Assembly: GCA_900546515.1 (NCBI GenBank) | Contig: URDG01000006.1 | Coordinates: 12,530 to 76,529, forward strand | Reading direction: 5' to 3' | From: an uncultured Eubacteriales bacterium | Lineage (GTDB): Bacteria > Bacillota > Clostridia > Oscillospirales > Oscillospiraceae | Length of the DNA stretch: 64,000 bases | Shown: piece by piece, positions 1 to 7,529 of the stretch | Position numbering within the stretch: the first letter of the stretch is position 1 | Layout: the number at the start of each line of letters is the position of its first letter | Made by a program: the position numbers and the translations under genes | Notes under the pieces: generated by a model | The model's input: only the letters and a program-made list of their open reading frames with translations | Databases searched by the model: none | What the model was told of the DNA's origin: nothing

Positions 1-437
1 TCGTCGAAATAGTCTCTGCCAAACGGACGGCCGTTTTTCATCATTTCGTCGTTGATGACGAAGCCCTTTTGGATGTACTCTCGCAGCGCCTTTGTCGCCC
101 ACTGGCGGAAGCGCGTGGCCTTTTTGGAGTTCACGCGGTAGCCGACGGCGATGATGGCGTCAAGGTTGTAGTGGTCTATCGTGCGCGTGACCTCGCGGGA
201 GCCTTCTTTGCGAACTACCGAGAATTTCTCGGTAGTTGCCTCAGGGGTCAATTCGCCATCGGCGTAGATGTTTTTGAGGTGCAGAGAAATGTTATCCGCG
301 GTGCAGGCAAACAGCTCTGCCATACCGCTCTGCGTCAGCCAGAACGTCTCATCCTTGAACACGACGCTGATGTATTCCTTGCCGCTCTCGTCGCTGTACA
401 GCAGCACTTCACCGCGATTCGCGATCTCGTTGCTCAT
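1..437 (-). CDS. RhuM family protein, partial (3' end beyond window)
   Basis: The frame reads leftward from an ATG at 437 and stays open to the window edge, so only about 145 N-terminal residues are visible. A clear AAAGGAG site precedes the ATG. The protein carries the RhuM-family signature: a beta-rich start with SVVFKDETFWLTQ, a helix-turn-helix-like AELFACTADNISLHLKNI, then YNLDAIIAVGYRVNS and RFRQWATKALREYI. RhuM proteins were named from a Salmonella island but are of unknown biochemical role; they often sit inside or beside type I restriction loci and mobile islands. Here the neighbours are a second, broken RhuM gene and a DUF262-HNH nuclease, which fits a defence or mobile patch. Family assignment is firm; function is not known. 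Confidence 0.85.
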   Translation of the reverse strand, partial: MSNEIANRGEVLLYSDESGKEYISVVFKDETFWLTQSGMAELFACTADNISLHLKNIYADGELTPEATTEKFSVVRKEGSREVTRTIDHYNLDAIIAVGYRVNSKKATRFRQWATKALREYIQKGFVINDEMMKNGRPFGRDYFD

Positions 438-583
438 GCGGTGCACTCCTTTCTTACAACTATATATATCTGTAATCATGCATTTGCAGATAATATTGTA
501 TCACACGAGCTTCTGAAAAGCAATAGAAAAGAATAAAAGGACGGCTTATAATAGTCGTCCGTTTACATTACCATGCCCTGTTC

Positions 584-823
584 CTAGTCCTTTTCGTGCT
601 CCACTTCGAGCTCCGCGATGCGCTTTCTGTTATAGCAGAGCAGATCGCTTGTCAGAGAGTATAAGTCCTGACTGCCGGACATGAACACAGCGACGGTGTA
701 TTTCTTCCCCGCATACTCTGCGTACAGCGGCTTGAGACGCTGACGCACGGTGTGATTGCTTTTCTCTTCGTTCGAGAGCCAGACTTCGACCGTTCTGCGC
801 TCGTCGTTTATGCTTATCTCCAA
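584..823 (-). CDS. small conserved-looking protein, 79 aa
   Basis: A short frame from a TTG start, preceded at 11 nt by GGAG, to a TAG stop. The protein is charged, with an EVWLSNEEK stretch, a central RQRLKPLYAEY and a C-terminal CYNRKRIAELEVEHEKD helix. It resembles small proteins of unknown function that occur in clostridial mobile elements, but that is from memory and unproven. An ATG in another frame has a closer ribosome site (7 nt) but gives an arginine-rich, unconvincing peptide. No function is proposed. Confidence 0.5.
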   Translation of the reverse strand: MEISINDERRTVEVWLSNEEKSNHTVRQRLKPLYAEYAGKKYTVAVFMSGSQDLYSLTSDLLCYNRKRIAELEVEHEKD

Positions 824-1038
824 TCATAGACCATCTCCTCTCGATAGGAATTTTTATCATATTTGTCGGATTCTAAACCGGGCGGGCGGTACGCAGCGCA
901 CCGGCTGCCGGTCGAGCCGCAAGTTTAAGTTAAAAACCAATTGTAGTGTATAATTGCCTTGACGGGCGCACGCGGTCAGATTAAAATAAAATCATATCAG
1001 GAGCAGGGGAGTTTGGGCAGAGATGGAGGAAAGACTGA

Positions 1039-1416
1039 ATGGATAATAACGGCGAGATCATTATTTACCAGACTGATGATGGGTCAACGCATATCGATGT
1101 AAAGATGGAGGATGAAACTGTCTGGCTGACGCAGGCGCAATTGGTGCAGCTTTATCAGACGAGCAAGTCAAACGTCAGTGAGCATATCAAGCATATATTT
1201 GAAGAGGGCGAGCTTGAAGAAAATGCAGTTGTTCGGAAATTCCGAACAACTGCCGCTGACGGGAAAAAATATAATACGATATATTATAATCTGGACATGA
1301 TCATCTCCCTCGGCTACCGTATTAAATCCTCGATTGCAACAAATTTCCGGCGCTGGGCTAGCAGAAGCAGAAAAAAACTGCATACGTGCAAGATGCTAAA
1401 ATTTCCCAATTATTGA
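1039..1416 (+). pseudogene. RhuM family gene, truncated
   Basis: GGAGG stands 9 nt before the ATG. The first ~105 residues match the RhuM family well: DVKMEDETVWLTQAQLVQLY, SNVSEHIKHIFEEGEL, VVRKFRTTAADGKKYNTIYY, NLDMIISLGYRIKSS and FRRWA. The family normally continues for well over 100 further residues after RRWA (as QWATKALREYI does in the gene at the left edge), but here the frame passes into an unrelated basic tail and stops at 125 aa. A deletion near 1356 is the simplest explanation. It may be a dead remnant or a short N-terminal domain protein. It faces away from the first RhuM gene and lies just before the DUF262-HNH gene. Confidence 0.75.
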
Positions 1417-1441
1417 TTTTTTAGATATTCTTTTGTATAAT
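1413..1441 (+). promoter_or_regulatory. promoter of the DUF262-HNH gene
   Basis: TTGATT and a perfect TATAAT are separated by 17 nt, about 65 nt before the start codon at 1506. The -35 box overlaps the stop of the truncated RhuM gene, so the nuclease gene has its own promoter. Confidence 0.65.
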
Positions 1442-1505
1442 AGTTGCGGAAAATAAAGCAAACGCAAGATAAGCCTTATAAATAAAGAAGTGGCGGTGAA
1501 TTCTC

Positions 1506-2786
1506 ATGCAAAATGATGAAATTAATCGAGTAAAAGTACACACCAGAGCGATGAATCTGTCTCTCCAGGAGCTTAAAAACTCAGTTGATGCTAATGATAT
1601 AATTACGGACCCCGATTATCAGCGCAAATATGTATATGATGATAAACGTGCCTCTTGCCTTATTGAATCGGTTCTTATTGGTATTCCCATTCCTGTAATT
1701 TACCTTGCAGAAGAGGAAGATAGCGTCTATTCTGTCATTGACGGCCAGCAACGAATCACATCATTTGTACGGTATTTAAAGAACGAGTTCCCGCTAACTA
1801 AACTGAAAAGACTAAAAAGCCTTAATGGTCTGTACTTTAAGCAGCTAGATAAGGATCTGCAACGTCGTCTTAATTATCAGACCCTTTCTATTGTTTGTAT
1901 TGAAAAAGATTCTGAACACCTAAAATATGAGATCTTCTCCCGGTTGAATCTGGGTGCAGTGAAACTAAAGGATCAGGAAGTACGAAATTGCTTATATCGT
2001 GGTAGCTTTAACGAGATGCTAAAAGAAATTGCCCAAACTAACACCGCACTCCCCATGTTGTTTCACGATGAGAACACCCGATACTCTTATGAAGAGCGAA
2101 TTCTTCGCTACTTTGCACTTCGGGATATGCAATTGACCGGTACATTCAAATTGACAATGAATCGTTATATGGAAGTTCACCAATATGACGACGAATTAAC
2201 TCTTAAAAACGCTAAACAGCATTATAACTCATTAATTGACTTGGTAAAAGCAGTTTTGGGCGAAAGCGCATTTTTCTCCGGTCAGCGTCGAAAATTTAAT
2301 GGTGCAGTATATGATTCCATCATGATACCTTTTTCGCTTTTTCCTAAAAAGAGCATTATGAAGCATGCAGATGAAATTAGAACTGCTATAGAGAAGTTAA
2401 AATCCGAAAATACAGATTATCAAAATTGGGTATACGTCGGCACAAACGCCGGGAATCGCTTCCATTCTCGCATAGATGCTGTAATGAGCATTCTGAACAG
2501 TATCATTCGTAATTCTGGTAGCACGACTACTCAAAAGCGTTATTTCTCTCCCGACATAAAGCAAAAACTATTCCATCCAGGGTATATCTGTAAATACTGT
2601 GGAAATCAAATACTGAGCATTGACGACTGCGAGGTAGATCATATCATACCATTTGACCAAGGTGGTCCGACAGAAATAGAAAATGCTCAACTATTGCACA
2701 AATCGTGTAATCGCAGCAAAGGGAATCGTCTAGAAGTAGACCCTGACATCGAAGACGATACTCAAGATGCTAACGGAGACGAATAA
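1506..2786 (+). CDS. DUF262 and HNH endonuclease domain protein
   Basis: A 426-aa protein with an N-terminal DUF262 (GmrS/ParB-like) domain, marked by DPDYQRKYVYDD around 35-46 and the DGQQR motif at 79-83, and a C-terminal HNH domain with two CxxC-type zinc ligands (C362, C365 and a later C401) and the catalytic EVDHIIPF at 376-383. DUF262 in GmrSD-type modification-dependent restriction enzymes binds and hydrolyses nucleotide, while HNH cuts DNA, so a phage or foreign-DNA restriction role is the best inference. It stands alone, with no methyltransferase next to it. Base composition is visibly richer in A+T than the housekeeping genes around it, suggesting horizontal gain. Its own promoter lies at 1413-1441; the ribosome site is weak. 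It could also be a non-restriction DUF262 protein. Confidence 0.85.
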   Translation: MQNDEINRVKVHTRAMNLSLQELKNSVDANDIITDPDYQRKYVYDDKRASCLIESVLIGIPIPVIYLAEEEDSVYSVIDGQQRITSFVRYLKNEFPLTKLKRLKSLNGLYFKQLDKDLQRRLNYQTLSIVCIEKDSEHLKYEIFSRLNLGAVKLKDQEVRNCLYRGSFNEMLKEIAQTNTALPMLFHDENTRYSYEERILRYFALRDMQLTGTFKLTMNRYMEVHQYDDELTLKNAKQHYNSLIDLVKAVLGESAFFSGQRRKFNGAVYDSIMIPFSLFPKKSIMKHADEIRTAIEKLKSENTDYQNWVYVGTNAGNRFHSRIDAVMSILNSIIRNSGSTTTQKRYFSPDIKQKLFHPGYICKYCGNQILSIDDCEVDHIIPFDQGGPTEIENAQLLHKSCNRSKGNRLEVDPDIEDDTQDANGDE

Positions 2787-2886
2787 TCAAGCACAATAGA
2801 TAAAGATTATCTTTTACTGTTAAATCTTTTCGCAGATAACGCTGATTTTACGCCCCCATCACTGACCACATTGTCACAGTAAAAAC

Positions 2887-2925
2887 CGCCGGAAGCCGTT
2901 GCTGCGCAGCGGTTTCCGGCGCTTT
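2887..2925. terminator. bidirectional Rho-independent terminator
   Basis: A 12-bp stem (2887-2898 with 2910-2921, one G.U pair) is flanked by A5 on the left and TTTT on the right, so it can stop transcripts from the DUF262-HNH gene and from the leftward AbrB gene. Between 2787 and 2987 I see nothing else. Confidence 0.8.
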
Positions 2926-2987
2926 TACCTACTGTTTCAGCCCTTACGGATACTCACGGTAGACCACCATGTTTCACTCACTATGTA

Positions 2988-3164
2988 CTATCCCCACCCC
3001 TCGCGTTTTGCCAGATCGAGCATGCCGAAGCAGAACTGCTCCCACGGTGTCAATGTGGTCTGTAACGGGTCACCCTCGCGGATACGCATGGTGCGGCGGA
3101 TCTCCTTGGGAATGACCACGCGGCCCAGATCGTCTATCCTGCGGACTATCCCGGTTGCTTTCAT
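2988..3164 (-). CDS. AbrB/SpoVT-type DNA-binding protein, short
   Basis: AAAGGAG precedes the ATG at 3164 by 7 nt. Residues 1-33 are a textbook AbrB swapped-hairpin domain (ATGIVRRIDDLGRVVIPKEI, then RRTMRIREGDPL). After GDPL the usual beta strand and C-terminal half are replaced by about 25 residues ending in FGMLDLAKREGWG, giving 58 aa against roughly 80 for stand-alone members and about 180 for SpoVT. An internal deletion that joined two parts of a longer gene would explain this. The DNA-binding part looks intact. Targets are unknown. 3165-3411 upstream holds no gene that I can support. Confidence 0.7.
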   Translation of the reverse strand: MKATGIVRRIDDLGRVVIPKEIRRTMRIREGDPLQTTLTPWEQFCFGMLDLAKREGWG

Positions 3165-3403
3165 ATATATTTCTCCTTTGACACGATTTTCAATTCTTAT
3201 TGTCTGCAAAAGAAGTAAAAATTATGTGGGAGAGATATGATGCTTGACGTATGTTGCCATATCGTCTTTGCTCTGCTGTACTATGTCAGCGTGATGCTCA
3301 TTGTTTTTTCAGCCTGCCATGCAGCTTGAACTTATGTTTATTAAATTGTTCGATCAACAAAACGCCGCGCATGCGGCAAAAGCATAACGTCTGCATCGAA
3401 AAG

Positions 3404-3436
3404 CAGCGGTCTCATGGTTGAGACCGCTGTTTTTCA
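3404..3436. terminator. terminator overlapping the 3' end of the AraC gene
   Basis: An 11-bp perfect stem (3404-3414 with 3419-3429) is followed by T5 on the plus side and by TTTT on the minus side. The stop codon of the AraC gene (3412-3414) lies inside the stem. Confidence 0.75.
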
Positions 3437-4419
3437 GTCAATTTATGTGCCCTTCGATACTCGCGCGGGGAAAGGCCGAACTTTTTGCGGAAAGCTGCGG
3501 AGAACTTGCTCTGATTCCCGTACCCGACCCGGCCCGCGATCTCAATGACGGGAAGCGTCGTGGATGCGAGCAGCTCTGCCGCATGCTGCATCCTGCAATG
3601 CGCGGCGTATTGCAGGATACTCTGCCCGTACACGCCGCGAAAATAATTTTTGACGCTGCTCTCGCTGACCGAAAAGCGCTCGGCAAACTCCCGCGCCGTA
3701 TGCTGCCGCGCAAGGTCCTTTGAAACGACGGCCTCGATCTGTTTCGCCATCTCGACCTGCGACCTCGTGAAGTAAGTGAGCCGTTCCGCCCTTGGTGCAT
3801 CGCTGCCATATTGCAGGAGCGCAAGCAAATCTATCACCGCTGTTCTTCTCGCGGTCTCTTCTGCCGCGTTCCCCATGTCCGTGCCGCCGCGAAGACGGCT
3901 GATGAGCGTATCCGGCAGCTGCATTTTTGCAATGAATGTCTCGCCGCCGGGGCAATATCTCTCCCGCAGAGCGGAAATATCCACACTGAAATGCTCACGC
4001 AGCAGCTCAACGCCGTCTTGCGCCGCTTCGGTATCAATGAAAAGCTCTATCCCCTCGTAGCTCCTGCCCGGGTATACGTATTCGCCGCAGGCGAATTTTT
4101 CCGTCAGCGAAACATGCCCGGCCGTCAGGAAAACGCTGCGGTTGTCGTTGAGCACCAGCTCACACCGGCCTCGAAGACAGTAGTTTACGATCAGCGGACC
4201 TCTGGCCTCGGGCGCGCTATCGCTGAGCTGCGGCGCGGGCCATGACGGCGCAGCTACCGAAACGAGCGCCGGTGTGATGCCGAAAACCGGCCGGAAAAAG
4301 CGCATCTTTCCGCTGCCTTCGGCACTTGCAAGCAGAATGTCGGTATATGCCCCGCTTTCATGCACGGTAATGCCGGGGAGATAGCGGCACTGCTCAATAA
4401 TGTCGGCTGTAGAATTCAT
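3412..4419 (-). CDS. AraC family transcriptional regulator
   Basis: A 335-aa regulator with an N-terminal ligand-sensing half and a C-terminal AraC double helix-turn-helix: the first HTH around TAREFAERFSVSESSVKNYF and the second ending in the family signature ...IAGRVGYGNQSKFSAAFRKKFGLSPREYRR. The start at 4419 is chosen because AAGGA lies 9 nt upstream; an ATG 24 nt earlier is in frame but lacks a site. It is divergent from the ECF transporter operon that begins at 4559, so it probably controls that operon in response to the transported compound; this is inference from position. The gene ends within a terminator stem. Confidence 0.88.
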   Translation of the reverse strand: MNSTADIIEQCRYLPGITVHESGAYTDILLASAEGSGKMRFFRPVFGITPALVSVAAPSWPAPQLSDSAPEARGPLIVNYCLRGRCELVLNDNRSVFLTAGHVSLTEKFACGEYVYPGRSYEGIELFIDTEAAQDGVELLREHFSVDISALRERYCPGGETFIAKMQLPDTLISRLRGGTDMGNAAEETARRTAVIDLLALLQYGSDAPRAERLTYFTRSQVEMAKQIEAVVSKDLARQHTAREFAERFSVSESSVKNYFRGVYGQSILQYAAHCRMQHAAELLASTTLPVIEIAGRVGYGNQSKFSAAFRKKFGLSPREYRRAHKLTEKQRSQP

Positions 4420-4506
4420 GGTCAGACTTTCCTTTTCTCTCAAAACTCGCTGCCGTTTTGGATTAAAAATGTCGAATGGGCTATAGATGTCCCGCAGGTA
4501 AATCGT

Positions 4507-4536
4507 TATAATGCGCCATAGTTAAACATATTTAAC
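4507..4536 (+). promoter_or_regulatory. ECF operon -10 box and palindrome
   Basis: TATAAT at 4507-4512 is followed by the palindrome GTTAAA-CATA-TTTAAC at 4521-4536, where it would cover the transcription start. No good -35 box is seen, as expected for an activator-dependent promoter. The ribosome site CTGGAGG precedes the ATG at 4559. Confidence 0.5.
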
Positions 4537-4558
4537 TGCAAACGCTGGAGGTAATATT

Positions 4559-5143
4559 ATGAACAACAAACTACAGGCAAAAGACCTCATCAACATTGGC
4601 CTTTTCACTGTGCTCTATTTCGTGCTGGGCTGCTGTGTGGCCATTCCTATCGGCTTTGTGCCCATATTCCTGCCCGTTCTCGGTTCGCTCTGGACACTCG
4701 TTACGGGCATCCCGTTCATGCTCTTCGCTGTCCGCGTCAAAAAATTCGGCATGGTGACCATCATGGCAGTACTCTCCGGCCTTCTGATGGGCTTTACTGG
4801 TATGGGCTTCTGGGGCGTGCCGGTGGGGCTGGTGTTCGGTTTACTCGGCGACCTTATCATGAAGTCCGGCGAGTACCGCAGCGCAAAGAAAACTCTCCTC
4901 GGCTACGGCGTGTTCAGTCTGTGGATGGTAGGCACATACATCCCCATGTATTTCATGGCAGATCAGGCCCGCGCGGACTTTGCCGCCGGCTTCGGCGAAG
5001 AGTATGCCGACAGGGTCATGTCTGTCATGCCGATGTGGAGCATCGTGCTCGTTATCGCCGGTATCTTCCTCTGCGCACTGCTGGGCGGCGTCATCGGCAA
5101 AGCGATCCTTAAAAAGCATTTTGTCAAAGCCGGTATCGCCTGA
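4559..5143 (+). CDS. MptD-family ECF transporter substrate-binding (S) component
   Basis: A 194-aa very hydrophobic protein with about five or six membrane segments (for example 13-38, 40-56, 64-98, 112-133, 157-180), matching the MptD / Trep_Strep family of putative ECF S components. These membrane proteins capture a small molecule and pair with an EcfT and ATPases. The substrate is not known for this family. GCTGGAGG lies 9 nt before the ATG. Its stop overlaps the start of the EcfT gene by one base (TGATG), so the two are translationally coupled. Confidence 0.8.
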   Translation: MNNKLQAKDLINIGLFTVLYFVLGCCVAIPIGFVPIFLPVLGSLWTLVTGIPFMLFAVRVKKFGMVTIMAVLSGLLMGFTGMGFWGVPVGLVFGLLGDLIMKSGEYRSAKKTLLGYGVFSLWMVGTYIPMYFMADQARADFAAGFGEEYADRVMSVMPMWSIVLVIAGIFLCALLGGVIGKAILKKHFVKAGIA

Positions 5144-5871
5144 TGGACGTACCAAACGCAGCGGTCAGGCGCCGCGGGCTCCTGCTTGACCCGCGCACCA
5201 AGCTTCTGATGCTTGTCACCGTAACGTCGCTGATGCTCTCCACGGGCAACAGCGGCGTTATGAATATCGTCAAGCCCGTGTTAAGCATTCTGCCTTTCAT
5301 ACTTCTGCTTACGGAGGGGAAGTGGAAAACGGCATTGAAATACCTTGTGCTCTATGCGCTCTTTTTTGCGCTTGAGCGCGTGGCGCTCTGCGCCATGTCC
5401 GGTCTTCCGGCCTTTCTGCTGCTCGCCGTGTGCTCCATCATGACCCGCTTTGCCCCCGGTATAATGATGGGTTCCTTTTTTATCGCGTCCACCTCGGTGA
5501 GCGATTTTATCGCCGCTATGAAGCGCATGCACATCTCGGAAAAGATCATCATTCCGATGTCTGTTATTTTTCGCTTCTTCCCGACGATCGGTGAGGAGAA
5601 CGCCGCCATTTCCGACGCGATGCGTATGCGCGGCATTCGCTTTTGCGGGAAACATCCGGGAAAAATGCTCGAATACCGGCTCATCCCGCTGATGATCTCC
5701 GTCGTGAGAATCGGCGACGAGCTGTCCACCGCCGCGCTGACGCGCGGTCTCGGCGCTCCTGTCCGGCGCACGGACATCTGCAAGATCGGATTTCATGCGC
5801 AGGATGTGCTGATGATAGCGATCTGCGCCGCAGGCTTTGCTCTGACGCTTGGAAGCAGGTGGCTTGGATGA
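5143..5871 (+). CDS. energy-coupling factor transporter transmembrane protein EcfT
   Basis: A 242-aa membrane protein beginning with the typical LLLDPRTKLLMLVTVTSLML and carrying the EcfT coupling motif region with AMRMRGIRF and later AALTRGLGAP, the two Ala-Arg-Gly-type helices that touch the ATPases. Several membrane segments run from 20 to 110 and 215-235. It scaffolds the S component and the ATPases in the membrane. It overlaps the S gene by one base and its stop overlaps the next ATG (ATGA), a tight operon. Confidence 0.88.
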   Translation: MDVPNAAVRRRGLLLDPRTKLLMLVTVTSLMLSTGNSGVMNIVKPVLSILPFILLLTEGKWKTALKYLVLYALFFALERVALCAMSGLPAFLLLAVCSIMTRFAPGIMMGSFFIASTSVSDFIAAMKRMHISEKIIIPMSVIFRFFPTIGEENAAISDAMRMRGIRFCGKHPGKMLEYRLIPLMISVVRIGDELSTAALTRGLGAPVRRTDICKIGFHAQDVLMIAICAAGFALTLGSRWLG

Positions 5872-6722
5872 TAAAGCTCAACAACGTGACCTTTACCTAC
5901 CGGTCGGAGACCGGCGGCGGTATCCGTGAGATCGACCTGTCGATCCCGGGCGGGCAGGTCGTCGTGCTCTGCGGCGAAAGCGGCTGCGGAAAGACGACGC
6001 TGACGCGTCTTATCAACGGACTCATCCCGCACTATTTTGAAGGCGAGCTGTCCGGCAGTGTGGAGATCGACGGCAAAAACGTCTCGGTCCAGCCGCTTTG
6101 GGATACAGCCAGACAGGCCGGGAGCGTGTTTCAGAACCCGCGTTCTCAGTTTTTCAATGTGGACACCACAAGCGAGATCACCTTCGGCTGTGAAAACCTC
6201 GGGATGCCGAGAGCCGATATTCTTGCGCGGCTGGAACGTACCGTGCCGGCGCTGAAGCTCGAAAAGCTGCTGGATCGCAGTATTTTTGAGCTCTCCGGCG
6301 GCGAAAAGCAGAAGATCGCCTGCGCGTCCGCATTTATGATGGAGCCGCAGGTCTTTGTGCTGGATGAACCGTCGTCCAATCTGGACGCCGACGCCATCCT
6401 TGATCTGCGGGAGGTCATAGCCTACTTGAAATCTCTCGGCAAAACGGTCGTTTTGTCCGAGCACCGGCTATACTATCTGCGGGGCATCGCAGACCGCTAT
6501 CTCTACATGAGCGGCGGCCGCATCTGCGGCGACTACACAAGCGCGCAGTTCGAACTGCTCCCCAACGAGGAGCGCAAGCGTATGGGGCTTCGCGCGCTCA
6601 GCCTCGATGCACTTACGGCGGCCTCAAGCTCAGCCGCGTCATGCTGCAAACCGCGCAGCTGCTCAAACAACTGCGCCGAAGCGGCCGCACTGCCTACATT
6701 ATTACGCACGATCCGGAGCTGA
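5868..6722 (+). CDS. ECF transporter ATPase, second ABC domain deleted
   Basis: The start at 5868 overlaps the EcfT stop. Residues 1-235 form one complete ABC ATPase: Walker A GESGCGKTT at 36-44, Q-loop around 89, signature LSGGE at 142-146, Walker B with D165-E166, and the H-loop histidine 199. ATPases paired with MptD-type S components are normally about 480 aa with two fused ABC domains. Here, soon after residue 240, the frame runs into a cysteine- and serine-rich tail and stops at 284 aa. The missing domain's end survives in another frame (6608-6850). The first domain could still work as a homodimer, but the transporter is probably impaired. Confidence 0.8.
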   Translation: MIKLNNVTFTYRSETGGGIREIDLSIPGGQVVVLCGESGCGKTTLTRLINGLIPHYFEGELSGSVEIDGKNVSVQPLWDTARQAGSVFQNPRSQFFNVDTTSEITFGCENLGMPRADILARLERTVPALKLEKLLDRSIFELSGGEKQKIACASAFMMEPQVFVLDEPSSNLDADAILDLREVIAYLKSLGKTVVLSEHRLYYLRGIADRYLYMSGGRICGDYTSAQFELLPNEERKRMGLRALSLDALTAASSSAASCCKPRSCSNNCAEAAALPTLLRTIRS

Positions 6723-6850
6723 TATGCGAGTGCTGCACCGACATCATTCATCTGGAGGACGGCCGCATAAAGGCCTGTTATCCGATGGATGCTTACGGTC
6801 TGCGCTGGGTGAGAGACTTCTTCCGTATCGGGGAGACTATGTCCTGCTGA
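6608..6850 (+). pseudogene. remnant of the second ABC domain of the ECF ATPase
   Basis: In the frame +2 to the ATPase above, the DNA reads LLKQLRRSGRTAYIITHDPE (H-loop region of an ABC domain), then CTDIIHLEDGRIKACYP and a C-terminal tail ending at the stop 6848-6850. Walker A, Q-loop and signature of this domain are absent, so roughly 150 codons have been deleted together with a frame change near 6600. Confidence 0.75.
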
Positions 6851-6891
6851 TCCCGCACGTCAGATTAGTTTCATCTAACTCAAGTCCTTTA

Positions 6892-6920
6892 AAAAGCTGC
6901 CATAAGGCAGCTTTTAATTT
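6892..6920 (+). terminator. Rho-independent terminator of the ECF operon
   Basis: AAAAGCTGCC, a four-base loop and GGCAGCTTTT form a 10-bp stem at 6892-6915, followed by AATTTG. It lies 40 bp after the last remnant codon. Confidence 0.75.
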
Positions 6921-7000
6921 GTTCAGAAGCGTCATACCGTTTGCCCGGGACGCAGCGGAGGACAGGGTATTTGACGCCTACCGTTTTAATACCCCGGTTT

Positions 7001-7468
7001 TCACGGGCGGGAGCTTGCGTAGCGTTCTTTCCCCCACCAATTCGGCATCAATTCTTTCAGAGTCACGGTTTCTCTTGTTTCGTAATTCACCATGATCTCC
7101 ATGTTTTCGTTTTCTTCGTTCAGCTGATACAGAAACTCGCGGCAGGCACCGCAGGGCATTCCGCTGCCGCCTCCGGACGGTGCTTCATCCCGAAAGGCAA
7201 TCAGCCGTCTGATCTTCGTCTGGCCGCTGTTGACATACATATTCAGAGCTGCTACGCGCTCCGCGCACAGATTCATCACGCCGCTGCATGCCTCGATGCA
7301 AAAGCCTGTATATATGGTTCCGTCCGCACTTTCCAGCGCGCATACCACATTGTGCGCATGGATAAAGGGCGTCACATCCTCCGGGTGATATTCTTTTTTG
7401 GCCTGATTATAGAGTTTATCCCATATATCTGCCGTTTCTTCTTTTATAAACCGGTCATTTGGAGACAT
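7001..7468 (-). CDS. cytidine deaminase family protein
   Basis: A 155-aa protein with the zinc-deaminase motifs NLCAERVAAL (Cys ligand and catalytic Glu) and MPCGACREFLYQ (the two further Cys ligands), and the substrate-side motif GFCIEACSGV. Members hydrolyse cytidine or related nucleosides to uridine and ammonia in the cytosol. The length is a little above the ~130 aa of classical Cdd, so a related substrate is possible. GAGAGGAAA precedes the ATG at 7468. It follows citXG at 62 bp on the same strand and may be read through from the citrate lyase operon; no functional link is evident. Confidence 0.82.
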   Translation of the reverse strand: MSPNDRFIKEETADIWDKLYNQAKKEYHPEDVTPFIHAHNVVCALESADGTIYTGFCIEACSGVMNLCAERVAALNMYVNSGQTKIRRLIAFRDEAPSGGGSGMPCGACREFLYQLNEENENMEIMVNYETRETVTLKELMPNWWGKERYASSRP

Positions 7469-7529
7469 AGACTGTTTCCTCTCAATTTTGAAGTATACCG
7501 TAAAATGCCCATTGTTTGTGGAGTGGAGC

